DNA of 64,000 bases from Motilimonas cestriensis (lineage in GTDB: Bacteria; Pseudomonadota; Gammaproteobacteria; Enterobacterales; CBDFNC01). Below are positions 26,959 to 34,498 of this stretch, one piece after another (position 1 is the first letter of the stretch; the number at the start of each line of letters is the position of its first letter). The stretch is from the NCBI RefSeq assembly GCF_021295315.1, contig NZ_JAIMJA010000010.1, positions 62,001 through 126,000 on the forward strand, written 5' to 3'. A program made the position numbers and the translations under genes. The notes under the pieces were generated by a model. That model worked only from the letters and a program-made list of their open reading frames with translations, had not been told where the DNA came from and made no database searches.

Positions 26959-27924
26959 TTAATGCTCTCGCCTAATAAAACGCGCGATACTACACTCTTC
27001 AAGCTCCCGCTCGACCCTACCTGCCAGCTCCTCATCCTCAACAACCAACTCGGAGCGGCGAGGTAAATCTTTAGGAAGTTTAATATTTTTCACTAGGCCT
27101 ATATTATGTAACGCATTGAGTACCCACCAACCAGGATCGGACTCGCCTTTGTATAGCCCAAGCATGGCTGAGCCTGGATATGCATGATGATTATTGTGCC
27201 AGGCCTCGCCCATTGACAAAAAACCTGCAATACGAATGTTGTGGCCCTGAACCGCAGCACCTTCAACAGTCCAAGTTCGTTGCCCATGATTATGGGCGAA
27301 GTATCCAATTAACCAATGACCACCAACCGAGATAACAATTCTGACAGAAACGCCCCAGACCAACCACGGTATGCCACCCAATAGATATAATGGGATTGCG
27401 ATAACGAGTTGTTGAAGCAACCAATATTTTTCAATAAATAGGTAGAACTTATTTTTTGACACTTCCTCTTCGATCGTAAATTCGGGAGGATGCTGCAACA
27501 CAAGATCACAATTAAGTTGCCACCAGCCGTCTTTTAGTATTTTAGATCCATGTAATAGAAAATCGTGACACCTTTTCTGCCTTTGCGCCCAATCTCTTAG
27601 ATCGTGCTGCATCAGCATGCCAATTGGCCCCGCCATACCAACTAAAACACCAAGATAAACAAATAGGTATTCCATCCACTTTGGGCACTCATAAGACCGG
27701 TGAATAAGTAGCCTATGCATGCCCAGAGAATGGCCAAAACAAAGAGTAATAATAGTGAGCAGTACAAAAACAGTAAAAGATGAAAATGAAAACGCTAAAG
27801 GAGCAATAAACAATGCCGCAAATAGGTTTACCAGAAACCAGATAGATTTTACAGGGCTCCATAAAACGTGCCCATCAAAGGCGCTTTCAGGTGTGTTTGA
27901 GTGGACTCTTTCGGTACTTTTCAT
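26959..27924 (-). CDS. membrane fatty-acid desaturase
   Basis: 321 residues. Four to five membrane segments carry histidine boxes: HSLGMHR (first, about residue 65), HDLRDWAQR (second) and HNNHHAYPGSA (third, near 242), the di-iron ligands of acyl-CoA/acyl-lipid desaturases. It would add a double bond to fatty-acyl chains in the inner membrane, a common cold-adaptation function. Whether the substrate is acyl-CoA or phospholipid is not visible. It lies in the segment inserted between the two rnt 3' ends. Confidence 0.88.
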   Translation of the reverse strand: MKSTERVHSNTPESAFDGHVLWSPVKSIWFLVNLFAALFIAPLAFSFSSFTVFVLLTIITLCFGHSLGMHRLLIHRSYECPKWMEYLFVYLGVLVGMAGPIGMLMQHDLRDWAQRQKRCHDFLLHGSKILKDGWWQLNCDLVLQHPPEFTIEEEVSKNKFYLFIEKYWLLQQLVIAIPLYLLGGIPWLVWGVSVRIVISVGGHWLIGYFAHNHGQRTWTVEGAAVQGHNIRIAGFLSMGEAWHNNHHAYPGSAMLGLYKGESDPGWWVLNALHNIGLVKNIKLPKDLPRRSELVVEDEELAGRVERELEECSIARFIRREH

Positions 27925-27987
27925 CTCTTTCTTCTGGGCTAAATTTAAGTGGGTGTACAGTTACCTTGCTACTTTGCAGTTACTACT

Positions 27988-28362
27988 TTAAAATTTCCAG
28001 TTATACCAATTAGCTAGTATTGGATCATAAAGAGAATACTCTTCACAACCGAGTTCCTTCTCTCCATCTTCAGTTATTTCTAAATAATAATCATACTGTG
28101 AATCCGCAACATAAACGGGTGAAGAAACATCAAATATCATTTGCCATTTAGCGACAAACTCACTCAGACTCACTTCATCAACCGCAGACGTTTTTATCTT
28201 TATAAAACCCCTAGTTTTCAGTTCAATAATTACATCTAATAATCTTTTACAACAGTCACTTTCAGACTTAAACAAATTCTTAAATCCTTGAATTGTACAC
28301 TGTATACTATTAGGGCCATTATCTGTGTATTCCAATATGTGAAAGGCGGCTGTTGTGAGCAT
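27988..28362 (-). CDS. hypothetical protein of the inserted segment
   Basis: 124 residues from the ATG at 28362, which has GGAG six bases upstream; an ATG four codons earlier is inside that site. The sequence is unrecognised. The stretch CCKRLLDVIIELKTRGFIKI followed by YYLEITEDGEKEL has the look of a winged-helix unit, but that is only an impression. The gene is AT-rich compared with its surroundings and sits 63 bases upstream of the desaturase on the same strand, so the two may be cotranscribed. Confidence 0.65.
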   Translation of the reverse strand: MLTTAAFHILEYTDNGPNSIQCTIQGFKNLFKSESDCCKRLLDVIIELKTRGFIKIKTSAVDEVSLSEFVAKWQMIFDVSSPVYVADSQYDYYLEITEDGEKELGCEEYSLYDPILANWYNWKF

Positions 28363-28403
28363 TATTTTCTCCATTGTTTCATTCCCATCACTACAATAAA
28401 ATA

Positions 28404-28419
28404 TGCCTGTCCCATCTTT
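28404..28419. repeat. GCCTGTCCC repeat, copy 1
   Basis: TGCCTGTCCCATCTTT is a shorter version of the repeat seen in full at 29764-29786 and 30838-30860. It sits five bases before the rnt 3' fragment, at the right end of the inserted segment. Confidence 0.65.
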
Positions 28420-28423
28420 CGCA

Positions 28424-28495
28424 GCAGAACTATTTTGTTACATGGTTAACCGCTGGAAAGCACTGGGTGGCTGGCCACTAATAGAACAAGAGTAA
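28424..28495 (+). pseudogene. rnt 3'-end fragment
   Basis: The frame reads [19 protein letters not shown] then IEQE and stop, identical to the RNase T C terminus except Met to Ile. It has no start or upstream rnt sequence. It continues into an intact terminator stem (GGGCCTA/TAGGCCC) that is broken after the complete rnt gene. Five of six base changes are silent, so it diverged while part of a working gene. It is likely the original rnt end displaced by an insertion that carried its own. Confidence 0.88.
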
Positions 28496-28498
28496 TTG

Positions 28499-28524
28499 AA
28501 AAGCGGGCCTACTCTGCTAGGCCC
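28499..28524. terminator. ancestral rnt / RidA-gene terminator hairpin
   Basis: GGGCCTA-CTCTGC-TAGGCCC forms a seven-base-pair stem. On the minus strand it is followed by GCTTTTCAATT, so it can also end the RidA-family gene. Confidence 0.65.
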
Positions 28525-28553
28525 AAATTGATGGAAACAAAGTGCTGGCTAGC

Positions 28554-29015
28554 TCACTCGATAACTTCAAATATAGAATCAATAATGATCGGCAAGTTAC
28601 CTCGAACTGAAGTTGCACCAAAAACAGATCGAGCATGAACGCCCCGACTACCAAACACCTCAGCCATTAAATCTGAGCAGCCATCAAGTACTTTGGGGTG
28701 TTGCTCAAACTCCTCAGTAGCGTTAACAAAGCCTTGCAACTTAACCACTCGACTCACTTTATTTAATGAGCCCAGTTCAAGCTTAACCGCAGCCAGAATA
28801 TCGAGTCCGGTCACTTTGGCAAACTCATATCCTTGTTGAGTCGTGTACTCTCGGCCAAGCTTGCCTTTAGGCACCACCTCTAAACCAGCCACCGGTCCTT
28901 TGCCTGATACGTACAGCAAGTTACCGGTTCTCACGCAATTACAGTAACTCCCCTGTGGGTCACTTGCTTGTGGTAGCTTTAGTCCTAACTCAATAATCCT
29001 TGCTTCTATATCCAT
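28554..29015 (-). CDS. RidA family (YjgF/YER057c/UK114) protein
   Basis: 153 residues with GGAGGAT just before the ATG. The fold signature is visible as GNLLYVSGKGPVAG, an internal coupling helix region, and HARSVFGATSVRGNLPIIIDSIFEV. RidA proteins deaminate reactive enamine/imine intermediates. This one belongs to the longer subgroup whose C-terminal motif reads RSVFGATSVRGNLP rather than the canonical RxxV/VPxLPxxxxVEIE of RidA itself, so the canonical activity is uncertain. Confidence 0.85.
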   Translation of the reverse strand: MDIEARIIELGLKLPQASDPQGSYCNCVRTGNLLYVSGKGPVAGLEVVPKGKLGREYTTQQGYEFAKVTGLDILAAVKLELGSLNKVSRVVKLQGFVNATEEFEQHPKVLDGCSDLMAEVFGSRGVHARSVFGATSVRGNLPIIIDSIFEVIE

Positions 29016-29293
29016 ACATCCTCCACGATTGTGTACAACAGAGCACTAAGTGCTGTTGTTTTGTTTTGATTGGCACAACGGGTTAAGCCGCGCCTTTATC
29101 TCCCTCGAATTCAGCAGCTTAATTACGCACAAAGGAATAAATGGTAAGGTATCGTTTTACCCCAGCAAGAGATACTGTAATCAATAAATAAACGCCAATT
29201 CAACCCCTTGCCTTTTAAAACGCCCTGAACAAGGGATAACTTTGGCATTTTTAATGCGGTTAAAAATGGGAGGATTACCGATACCGCAAGCTG
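29016..29293. other. gene-free stretch in the accessory region
   Basis: I see no supported gene in these 278 bases. A small stem (AACAG..CAC-TAA-GTGCTGTT, about 29036-29058) with a T-rich plus-strand tail is visible. No copy of the GTGCCTGTCCC repeat lies here. Confidence 0.4.
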
Positions 29294-29653
29294 TCAGTTA
29301 TGTTTGGCCTTGTTATGCATTTTAGCTGTGTAGTTCGTATTCGATATCACACCGCGAGGAGCTTGCCACCCCTCTGACAGGTAAGCAGCTAAGTACTCTT
29401 CAAACTCATCGTCATCTTCAAAGGAATACATACGGTCATCAATGTTATCTAGGAGTTCCGTCGCTACTTCCACCTTGCCCAATTCTCGATACGTTACCTC
29501 GCTCACCTTCCAAGCAAAATAGTCACCCAATGAGTCAGAATGAAACTTCACAAACTCTCCAACTCTGGGTACTGCAGGTAGATGAATATTTTTTATCAAA
29601 CGAACCCACTTTTCTTGGGTTGCCATCCAGATACTGAACTCGATTTCTATCAA
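29294..29653 (-). CDS. hypothetical protein, probable TTG start
   Basis: 119 residues from TTG at 29653. AGGAGG four bases upstream decides this start over an ATG 19 codons earlier, which has no such site, and over the ATG at 29626. The protein (IEIEFSIWMATQEKWVRLIKN..., VPRVGEFVKF, VTYRELGKVEVATELLDN) is probably a beta-rich single domain with an acidic middle; no family is recognised. It is one of several isolated minus-strand genes here. Confidence 0.65.
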   Translation of the reverse strand: MIEIEFSIWMATQEKWVRLIKNIHLPAVPRVGEFVKFHSDSLGDYFAWKVSEVTYRELGKVEVATELLDNIDDRMYSFEDDDEFEEYLAAYLSEGWQAPRGVISNTNYTAKMHNKAKHN

Positions 29654-29706
29654 CCAGCCTCCTAATGAATTGATTAATATCAATTCATTTTTTATATAAT
29701 GTTGCA

Positions 29707-29786
29707 GCATAATTTATAAAAGCCCTATTGGACTGAGCCGCGTGCCACTGTATTTAAAGTTATAAAAAGTGCCTGTCCCGTCTTTT
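29707..29786. repeat. 80-base direct repeat, copy A
   Basis: The stretch from GCATAATTTATAAAAG through AAAAAGTGCCTGTCCCGTCTTTT matches 30781-30860 with three differences. It lies upstream of the 119-residue gene. The two copies are 1,074 bases apart and enclose one gene. Confidence 0.9.
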
Positions 29787-29842
29787 GCCGTCTTTTTCTT
29801 TACTGCTAAGAGAGCCTCAATATATGTTTGTTGTAGGCGACA

Positions 29843-29966
29843 TCCTAACAACAGCATGACCAAGCGAAGTAAACGCCTTTGCTGACTGGCTTTAAATTCG
29901 ATTGAAAAACAGTCGAAGGGATCAGCGTACCTCTTGACAAACGGGAGGGAGGCTCATGTGTTAGGC
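29843..29966 (-). other. attC-like imperfect palindrome after the 185-residue gene
   Basis: On the minus strand GCCTAAC (fits RYYYAAC) overlaps the stop codon of the 185-residue gene. About 124 bases further, GTTAGGA nearly fits GTTRRRY. Flanking arms CCTAACA..CATGA and TCATGCTGTTGTTAGG are imperfectly complementary. This is the layout of an integron cassette recombination site, but one core base is off and the inner stem is poor. Confidence 0.35.
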
Positions 29967-30518
29967 TGCTCGCTTCTGCCATTCTATCTCTGGCAAGAAG
30001 ATTCTCGTTTTAATTGTACCGTCCCAGTCGACCTTAAAGCCCGCTTTGCTTAAGCTCTCTGCAACGCTTTTACCAGTTTGAATGCTTTTCTCATCATCAT
30101 TTTCAAGAGCACCAAATGCGATCATAAGACCTCTACCATTTACTGCGCCTTCTACATCTTGCCCATGATAGAAGCAAAAGCTGTGATAATGCCCTTTAGG
30201 CGCATCATGAACGACATGACTAACATCTTCGAATCCGTCAGACATTGTGTATCCGGCGTTATGAAGAGCACAAATACCTTCTTCATGTAGCTTATAAAAC
30301 ACACCGTGAAGACGATCGAAGTCTGTAACCTCTGGCCATTCCTTTTCAGCTAAACGCTTTTTCTCAATCTCTGGCTCAATTGAAGCAAGCAACATTTCTT
30401 CATCGCATCCTTCCTCGAGAATATCGTATATCATTTCACGAATATCGCCTTTGCTATAAAAGCCTGACCATACCCACCCTTTGATTGAATCTAGAATGTA
30501 TTTTTCATCTTCGTTCAC
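29961..30518 (-). CDS. DUF6891-like hypothetical protein, GTG start
   Basis: 185 residues from GTG at 30518, with GAGGAG six bases upstream. The N-terminal third is acidic and helical; the second half has CALHNAGYTMSDGFEDV, FCFYHGQDVEGAVNGRGLMIAFGALE and GFKVDWDGTIKTRIFLPEIEWQKR. This pattern fits proteins annotated as DUF6891, function unknown; I am moderately sure. GTTAGGC lies 17 bases before the start and GCCTAAC overlaps the stop, as in an integron cassette. Confidence 0.75.
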   Translation of the reverse strand: MNEDEKYILDSIKGWVWSGFYSKGDIREMIYDILEEGCDEEMLLASIEPEIEKKRLAEKEWPEVTDFDRLHGVFYKLHEEGICALHNAGYTMSDGFEDVSHVVHDAPKGHYHSFCFYHGQDVEGAVNGRGLMIAFGALENDDEKSIQTGKSVAESLSKAGFKVDWDGTIKTRIFLPEIEWQKRAA

Positions 30519-30534
30519 TAAACTCTCCTCGGTG

Positions 30535-30688
30535 GCCTAACGAGCCTGTAGAATTTCTCTTTGAATAAAATTTTGTGATTTTTTGAGTCTCTTTATCGAA
30601 TTCTAAGCCATTAAAACGACCTTGCTAATACATTTACAACCCTTAAATCACGCTTGTTTTTGTTAAAATCAAGTAATTCTACAGCCTC
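30535..30688. repeat. long inverted repeat with GCCTAAC border
   Basis: GCCTAAC (30535-30541) is followed by GAGCCTGTAGAATT (30542-30555). Its near-complement AATTCTACAGCCTC lies at 30675-30688, with AT-rich DNA between. It borders the start of the 185-residue gene. No good RYYYAAC box lies at the far end, so it is not a complete attC site. Confidence 0.5.
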
Positions 30689-30702
30689 AACGCCGCGCTC
30701 TG

Positions 30703-30737
30703 CGGAAAAATAGGAACGTCAGCAAGTAATTTTTCCG
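30703..30737. repeat. small hairpin in the accessory spacer
   Basis: CGGAAAAAT and ATTTTTCCG form a nine-base inverted repeat around a 17-base centre. No role can be assigned. Confidence 0.4.
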
Positions 30738-30750
30738 TAGCAGCGCCTAA

Positions 30751-30773
30751 AAAAAGTGCCTATCCCGCCTTTT
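30751..30773. repeat. GTGCCTGTCCC-type repeat, degenerate copy
   Basis: AAAAAGTGCCTATCCCGCC followed by TTTT differs from the other copies at two positions and lies seven bases before copy B of the 80-base repeat. Confidence 0.65.
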
Positions 30774-30780
30774 AGCTGTC

Positions 30781-30860
30781 GCATCATTTATAAAAGCCCT
30801 ATTGGACTGAGCCACGTGCCACTGTATTAAAAGTTATAAAAAGTGCCTGTCCCGTCTTTT
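30781..30860. repeat. 80-base direct repeat, copy B
   Basis: It matches 29707-29786 at all but three positions, including AAAAAGTGCCTGTCCCGTC at its right end. It lies 15 bases after the stop of the 106-residue gene. Confidence 0.9.
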
Positions 30861-30874
30861 TCTGATGAGTGGAT

Positions 30875-31195
30875 CTACTTCCGAATGATCAAATCACCGC
30901 TACTAAACTGAACTTGCCGTCCATCAAAAAGAACTTCTTCCCAATATTCAGAGTTCGAAGATTCATTGTCACATATAGCGAGGTAGCCCGTATGTATATC
31001 GCCCGTTTCAGGTAAAACACTCACCAATGATCCTGCGTGTATCTCAAACTTCTCACATAACTCAAGCTGACCTATCGATGCGCGAACTTGGATAATCAGC
31101 CCAAAGTGCTCCGCTTTTTCTTCGACTGTCGCAAATAAATCTGTAGCTTCTAGTTCTTCTAGATACTGTTTCAACTTTTTGATGGCTGGATTCAT
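30875..31195 (-). CDS. hypothetical protein
   Basis: 106 residues, no signal peptide. A helical N terminus (AIKKLKQYLEELEATDLFATVEEKAEHFG) is followed by a likely beta-rich half (CEKFEIHAGSLVSVLPETGDIHTGYLAI..., YWEEVLFDGRQVQFSSGDLIIRK). No family is recognised. It is the last of the isolated minus-strand genes in the accessory region. Confidence 0.6.
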   Translation of the reverse strand: MNPAIKKLKQYLEELEATDLFATVEEKAEHFGLIIQVRASIGQLELCEKFEIHAGSLVSVLPETGDIHTGYLAICDNESSNSEYWEEVLFDGRQVQFSSGDLIIRK

Positions 31196-31614
31196 GAATT
31201 TCCAAACATAACAGCTTATTAGATCCCATTATAGGTTGATAAAACGCCCCAAACCGGCGTCTATAACATATCCACAATATTTACATCATTTTTATCTATA
31301 GTAAACAATCAATTATCGGCTTCGTAGAGCCTTCGCTGTTATATTCCGACAAAACGGCAACGAATAATGTTATGCAACAATTGTTAACTCATGACTGCCC
31401 TAGCCCAAGTAAATCCTGACTAACCCTAGCCTTTAGCGACAGCAACCACCCACACCCACCACAAAAACACTTGAGAATAGTCAACTATTGCATAATAAAT
31501 CAAAATCCCTGTGTTTTTATCTGTTAATATGCCCGCCGCTAGCAAAGTAGCCGTAGAGCGACAGCGCTAACTTCTTTCAAACATCAAACACAACAAACAC
31601 AAGGACATTTACTA
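31196..31614. other. 419-base region upstream of the antiporter gene
   Basis: No supported gene is seen. It must hold the promoters of the divergent 106-residue gene and of the antiporter gene. The right end is GC-richer with an AAGGA site before the ATG at 31615. I see no riboswitch or repeat that I can name. Confidence 0.4.
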
Positions 31615-32937
31615 ATGAATGCGGTTGTTATCGCTGTCAGCTTAATGCTGATACTCAGTTTACTTAGGATCAACGTGGTGATATCCCTTACTTTAAGCGC
31701 CATTGTTGGCGGCTTGGTGGGCGGGCTTTCTATCGAGGAAACCATTAGCGCTTTTAATGGTGGTTTAGGCGGCGGCGCAACTATTGCCCTGAGCTATGCC
31801 ATGCTTGGCGCGTTTGCGGTAGCCATTTCACGCTCAGGCATTACCGACCTACTGGCGCAAAAAGTTATTAACACCTTCGGTGGCACCACCACCAGCAATA
31901 ATACATTTTGGTTTAAAACCGTATTGTTCTCCGCTATTTTGTTGGTGTCTATCAGCTCGCAAAACTTAGTGCCGGTGCATATTGCGTTCATTCCTATTTT
32001 GATCCCGCCTTTGCTCCATGTGATGGCGCAGTTTAATATTGACCGCCGCGCGGTAGCTTGTGTTATTACCTTAGGTTTAACCGCTACTTACATGTTATTA
32101 CCGGTGGGATTTGGTGGCATTTTCTTAAACAATATTTTGCTTGCTAATCTTACCAGTAACGGCTTAACCGCAGAAGCGTCAGACTTACCGCTGGCAATGG
32201 CATTACCGGTAGCAGGCATGGTATTAGGCTTATTAGTAGCCTTGTTCGTGTCTTATCGTAAACCTCGTGAATATTCGCTAGAAAAAATTCTAGCCGCAGA
32301 GCCAGAAAACAAAACTTTTAAACCGGGCCATATTGGGGTCGCGCTGGTTGCCATTGTAACAGCACTTACCCTGCAGCTTTATGCCGATTCGATCATCCTC
32401 GGTGCGCTCGCTGGCTTTACTATTTTTACCTTAGGCGGCGTGATCCGCTTTAAAGAAACCCAAGATGCCTTTACTCAAGGTGTGCGCATGATGGCGATGA
32501 TCGGCTTTATTATGATTGCAGCTGCAGGCTTTGCAGCAGTAATTAAGGCCACCAGCGGCGTGGAAACCTTAGTGAGCTCTATTGGTTCAATGATTGGCGA
32601 AAATAAAGGCTTAGCGGCAATGCTGATGTTAATTGTTGGCTTATTGATCACCATGGGCATTGGCTCGTCATTCTCAACTATTCCCATTATCGCGACCATT
32701 TATGTGCCTTTGTGCATTCAGTTTGGCTTTTCACCTATGGCCACCATGGCATTAGTGGGTACCGCCGCTGCACTCGGTGATGCAGGCTCACCCGCATCTG
32801 ACTCAACCTTAGGCCCAACCTCAGGTTTAAATGCCGACGGCCAACACGATCATATTTGGGATACCGTGGTACCCACCTTTATTCACTATAATATTCCACT
32901 ACTGATCTTTGGTTGGATTGCTGCCATGGTCCTGTAA
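31615..32937 (+). CDS. NhaC-like Na+/H+ antiporter family protein
   Basis: 440 residues, about 11-12 membrane segments. It starts [37 protein letters not shown], typical of the Na_H_antiport_2 N-terminal region, and carries [19 protein letters not shown] near the end, typical of NhaC/ArsB-like ion transporters. Likely exchanges Na+ for H+ across the inner membrane; an organic-anion substrate is not excluded. AAGGA precedes the ATG. It is monocistronic, ending in a bidirectional terminator. Confidence 0.82.
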   Translation: MNAVVIAVSLMLILSLLRINVVISLTLSAIVGGLVGGLSIEETISAFNGGLGGGATIALSYAMLGAFAVAISRSGITDLLAQKVINTFGGTTTSNNTFWFKTVLFSAILLVSISSQNLVPVHIAFIPILIPPLLHVMAQFNIDRRAVACVITLGLTATYMLLPVGFGGIFLNNILLANLTSNGLTAEASDLPLAMALPVAGMVLGLLVALFVSYRKPREYSLEKILAAEPENKTFKPGHIGVALVAIVTALTLQLYADSIILGALAGFTIFTLGGVIRFKETQDAFTQGVRMMAMIGFIMIAAAGFAAVIKATSGVETLVSSIGSMIGENKGLAAMLMLIVGLLITMGIGSSFSTIPIIATIYVPLCIQFGFSPMATMALVGTAAALGDAGSPASDSTLGPTSGLNADGQHDHIWDTVVPTFIHYNIPLLIFGWIAAMVL

Positions 32938-32958
32938 TGCTCCATTAAATCAGGGCAT

Positions 32959-32989
32959 AAAAAAAGGTATCCAATTGGATACCTTTTTT
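32959..32989. terminator. bidirectional terminator between the antiporter gene and grxD
   Basis: AAAAAGGTATCC-AATT-GGATACCTTTTT has T runs on both strands and serves both converging genes. Confidence 0.93.
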
Positions 32990-33012
32990 GTTTGCGCTGG
33001 TTGTTTAAACCA

Positions 33013-33360
33013 TTATGAGTCAGCGGCTTCGCCTTCAGGTGCTGCCTTTTCTGCGGCTTCTTTAATAAGCGGCGCTAGCTCACCTTGTTGAAACATTTCT
33101 AGAATAATGTCACAACCGCCCACTAGCTCACCTTCAACCCAAAGTTGTGGGAAAGTAGGCCAGTTTGCGTATTTTGGTAACTCAGCACGAATGTCTGGGT
33201 TTTGTAAAATATCAACGTAAGCAAACTGCTCACCACACTGCATCAGTGCTTGAGAGGCTTGCGCGGAAAAGCCACAGCTTGGGAACTTCGGTGAGCCTTT
33301 CATGTACAACAAAATGGTGTTTTCACTGATTTGGCTTTTGATCTTTTCTAAGGTTTCCAT
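33013..33360 (-). CDS. grxD: monothiol glutaredoxin Grx4/GrxD
   Basis: 115 residues from the ATG at 33360, which has GAGGA upstream; the 29-codon longer frame lacks homology. The active site is CGFS (Cys29) in KGSPKFPSCGFSAQA, with WPTFPQLWVEGELVGGCDIILEM for glutathione binding. Such proteins carry and deliver [2Fe-2S] clusters, often with BolA. An FNR box lies about 140 bases upstream, in the gap shared with sodB. Confidence 0.94.
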   Translation of the reverse strand: METLEKIKSQISENTILLYMKGSPKFPSCGFSAQASQALMQCGEQFAYVDILQNPDIRAELPKYANWPTFPQLWVEGELVGGCDIILEMFQQGELAPLIKEAAEKAAPEGEAADS

Positions 33361-33494
33361 ACTATCCTCACACTGCATAATTTTTATATAGTCTACCCTA
33401 AAGGCGCGACACAAAAAATCGTAAATTAAATAGGGTCTTTGTTTCAACCCACCTGATAATACGTATTCTAAAGAAAAGCCAACTAGGCGTCACG

Positions 33495-33508
33495 TTGATC
33501 TAGATCAA
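33495..33508. promoter_or_regulatory. perfect FNR-family box between grxD and sodB
   Basis: TTGATCTAGATCAA matches TTGAT-N4-ATCAA at every consensus base. It lies 86 bases upstream of sodB; a possible -35/-10 pair TTGCGT...GATACA (33532-33560) would place it near -65. Either divergent gene could be controlled. Confidence 0.8.
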
Positions 33509-33593
33509 TGTCGCAAAAAAGGCTAAAGTGTTTGCGTAAAATTCAATAACCTCTGATACAAAACAGAGGGATAACGAGCAATGGAGAATAAAA

Positions 33594-34175
33594 ATGGCTT
33601 TTGAACTTCCAGCACTTCCTTATGCACAAGATGCACTAGAACCACATATCTCAGCTGAAACTTTGTCTTACCACTACGGTAAGCATCACCAAACTTACGT
33701 AACTAAGCTAAATGGCCTAGTTGAAGGTACAGAGCTGGCTAACAAATCTCTAGAAGAGATCGTTAAGACTTCTGAAGGTGGTGTTTTTAACAATGCTGCT
33801 CAAGTTTGGAACCACACGTTCTACTGGAACTGTTTAAGCCCTAACGGCGGCGGTCAACCTACTGGCGCACTAGCAGCAGCGATTGATGCAAGCTTTGGTT
33901 CTTTCGAAAAATTCCAAGCTGAGCTAAACGACAAAGCGGTAAACAACTTTGGCTCTTCATGGACTTGGTTAGTTAAAAATGCTGACGGTAGCCTAGCTAT
34001 CGTAAACACGTCTAATGCAGCAACGCCGCTAACAGACGCAAGCGTTACTCCAATCCTAACTGTGGATCTTTGGGAGCACGCTTACTACATCGATTACCGT
34101 AACGTTCGTCCTGATTACCTAAAAGGTTTCTGGGCACTGGTTAACTGGGAATTTGCTGCAGCAAACTTCGCTTAA
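33594..34175 (+). CDS. sodB: iron superoxide dismutase
   Basis: 193 residues. Metal ligands lie in the N-terminal His region ([13 protein letters not shown]), NHTFYWNCL, and [13 protein letters not shown] (Asp and His). The motif [19 protein letters not shown] is typical of the iron form. Cytoplasmic; converts superoxide to oxygen and peroxide. GGAG precedes the ATG. Codon use is strongly biased. It is monocistronic with its own terminator. Confidence 0.96.
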   Translation: MAFELPALPYAQDALEPHISAETLSYHYGKHHQTYVTKLNGLVEGTELANKSLEEIVKTSEGGVFNNAAQVWNHTFYWNCLSPNGGGQPTGALAAAIDASFGSFEKFQAELNDKAVNNFGSSWTWLVKNADGSLAIVNTSNAATPLTDASVTPILTVDLWEHAYYIDYRNVRPDYLKGFWALVNWEFAAANFA

Positions 34176-34199
34176 TCAAACGCGATACCATCGAATATA

Positions 34200-34225
34200 T
34201 ACCCAGCCTAGCTGGGTATTTTTTA
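34200..34225 (+). terminator. sodB terminator
   Basis: TACCCAGC-CTA-GCTGGGTA is followed by six T. It is a clear intrinsic terminator on the plus strand. Confidence 0.92.
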
Positions 34226-34498
34226 TCTGAGCTAAGGCAAATTTATTTTACGGTTAAAATAAGAATATAGCCGCCACAATGTTTTTTCTCGATTGAACAT
34301 TACCTGTCAACTCACTGAAAAATAATCACAAAAGCTTAAACGCCACCAGTAAGACGAGATCAAACATAAACACTGTCACTTGTTTGACATATTTTTGCCA
34401 AGCTGGTGTCACATATCCAGCCTATTTTTGAGCTACTGAGCTCTTACATGACAACACCTTTACAGGGCTCAAGCTAGCCTAACTGTTAAGGATGCTCT
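34226..34498. other. leader region of the bifunctional acyltransferase gene
   Basis: No gene or strong motif is seen in this 273-base stretch. It presumably contains the acyltransferase promoter. Confidence 0.4.

Noticed and set aside
26959-31195. The accessory region as a chromosomal integron array
   Set aside because: Only one gene has GCCTAAC/GTTAGGC borders; the other genes lack them and there is no integrase, so I report only a possible lone cassette.
26959-31195. Toxin-antitoxin or phage-defence system among the small accessory genes
   Set aside because: None of the small proteins shows a recognisable toxin, antitoxin, nuclease or immunity motif, and they are not paired in overlapping operons.
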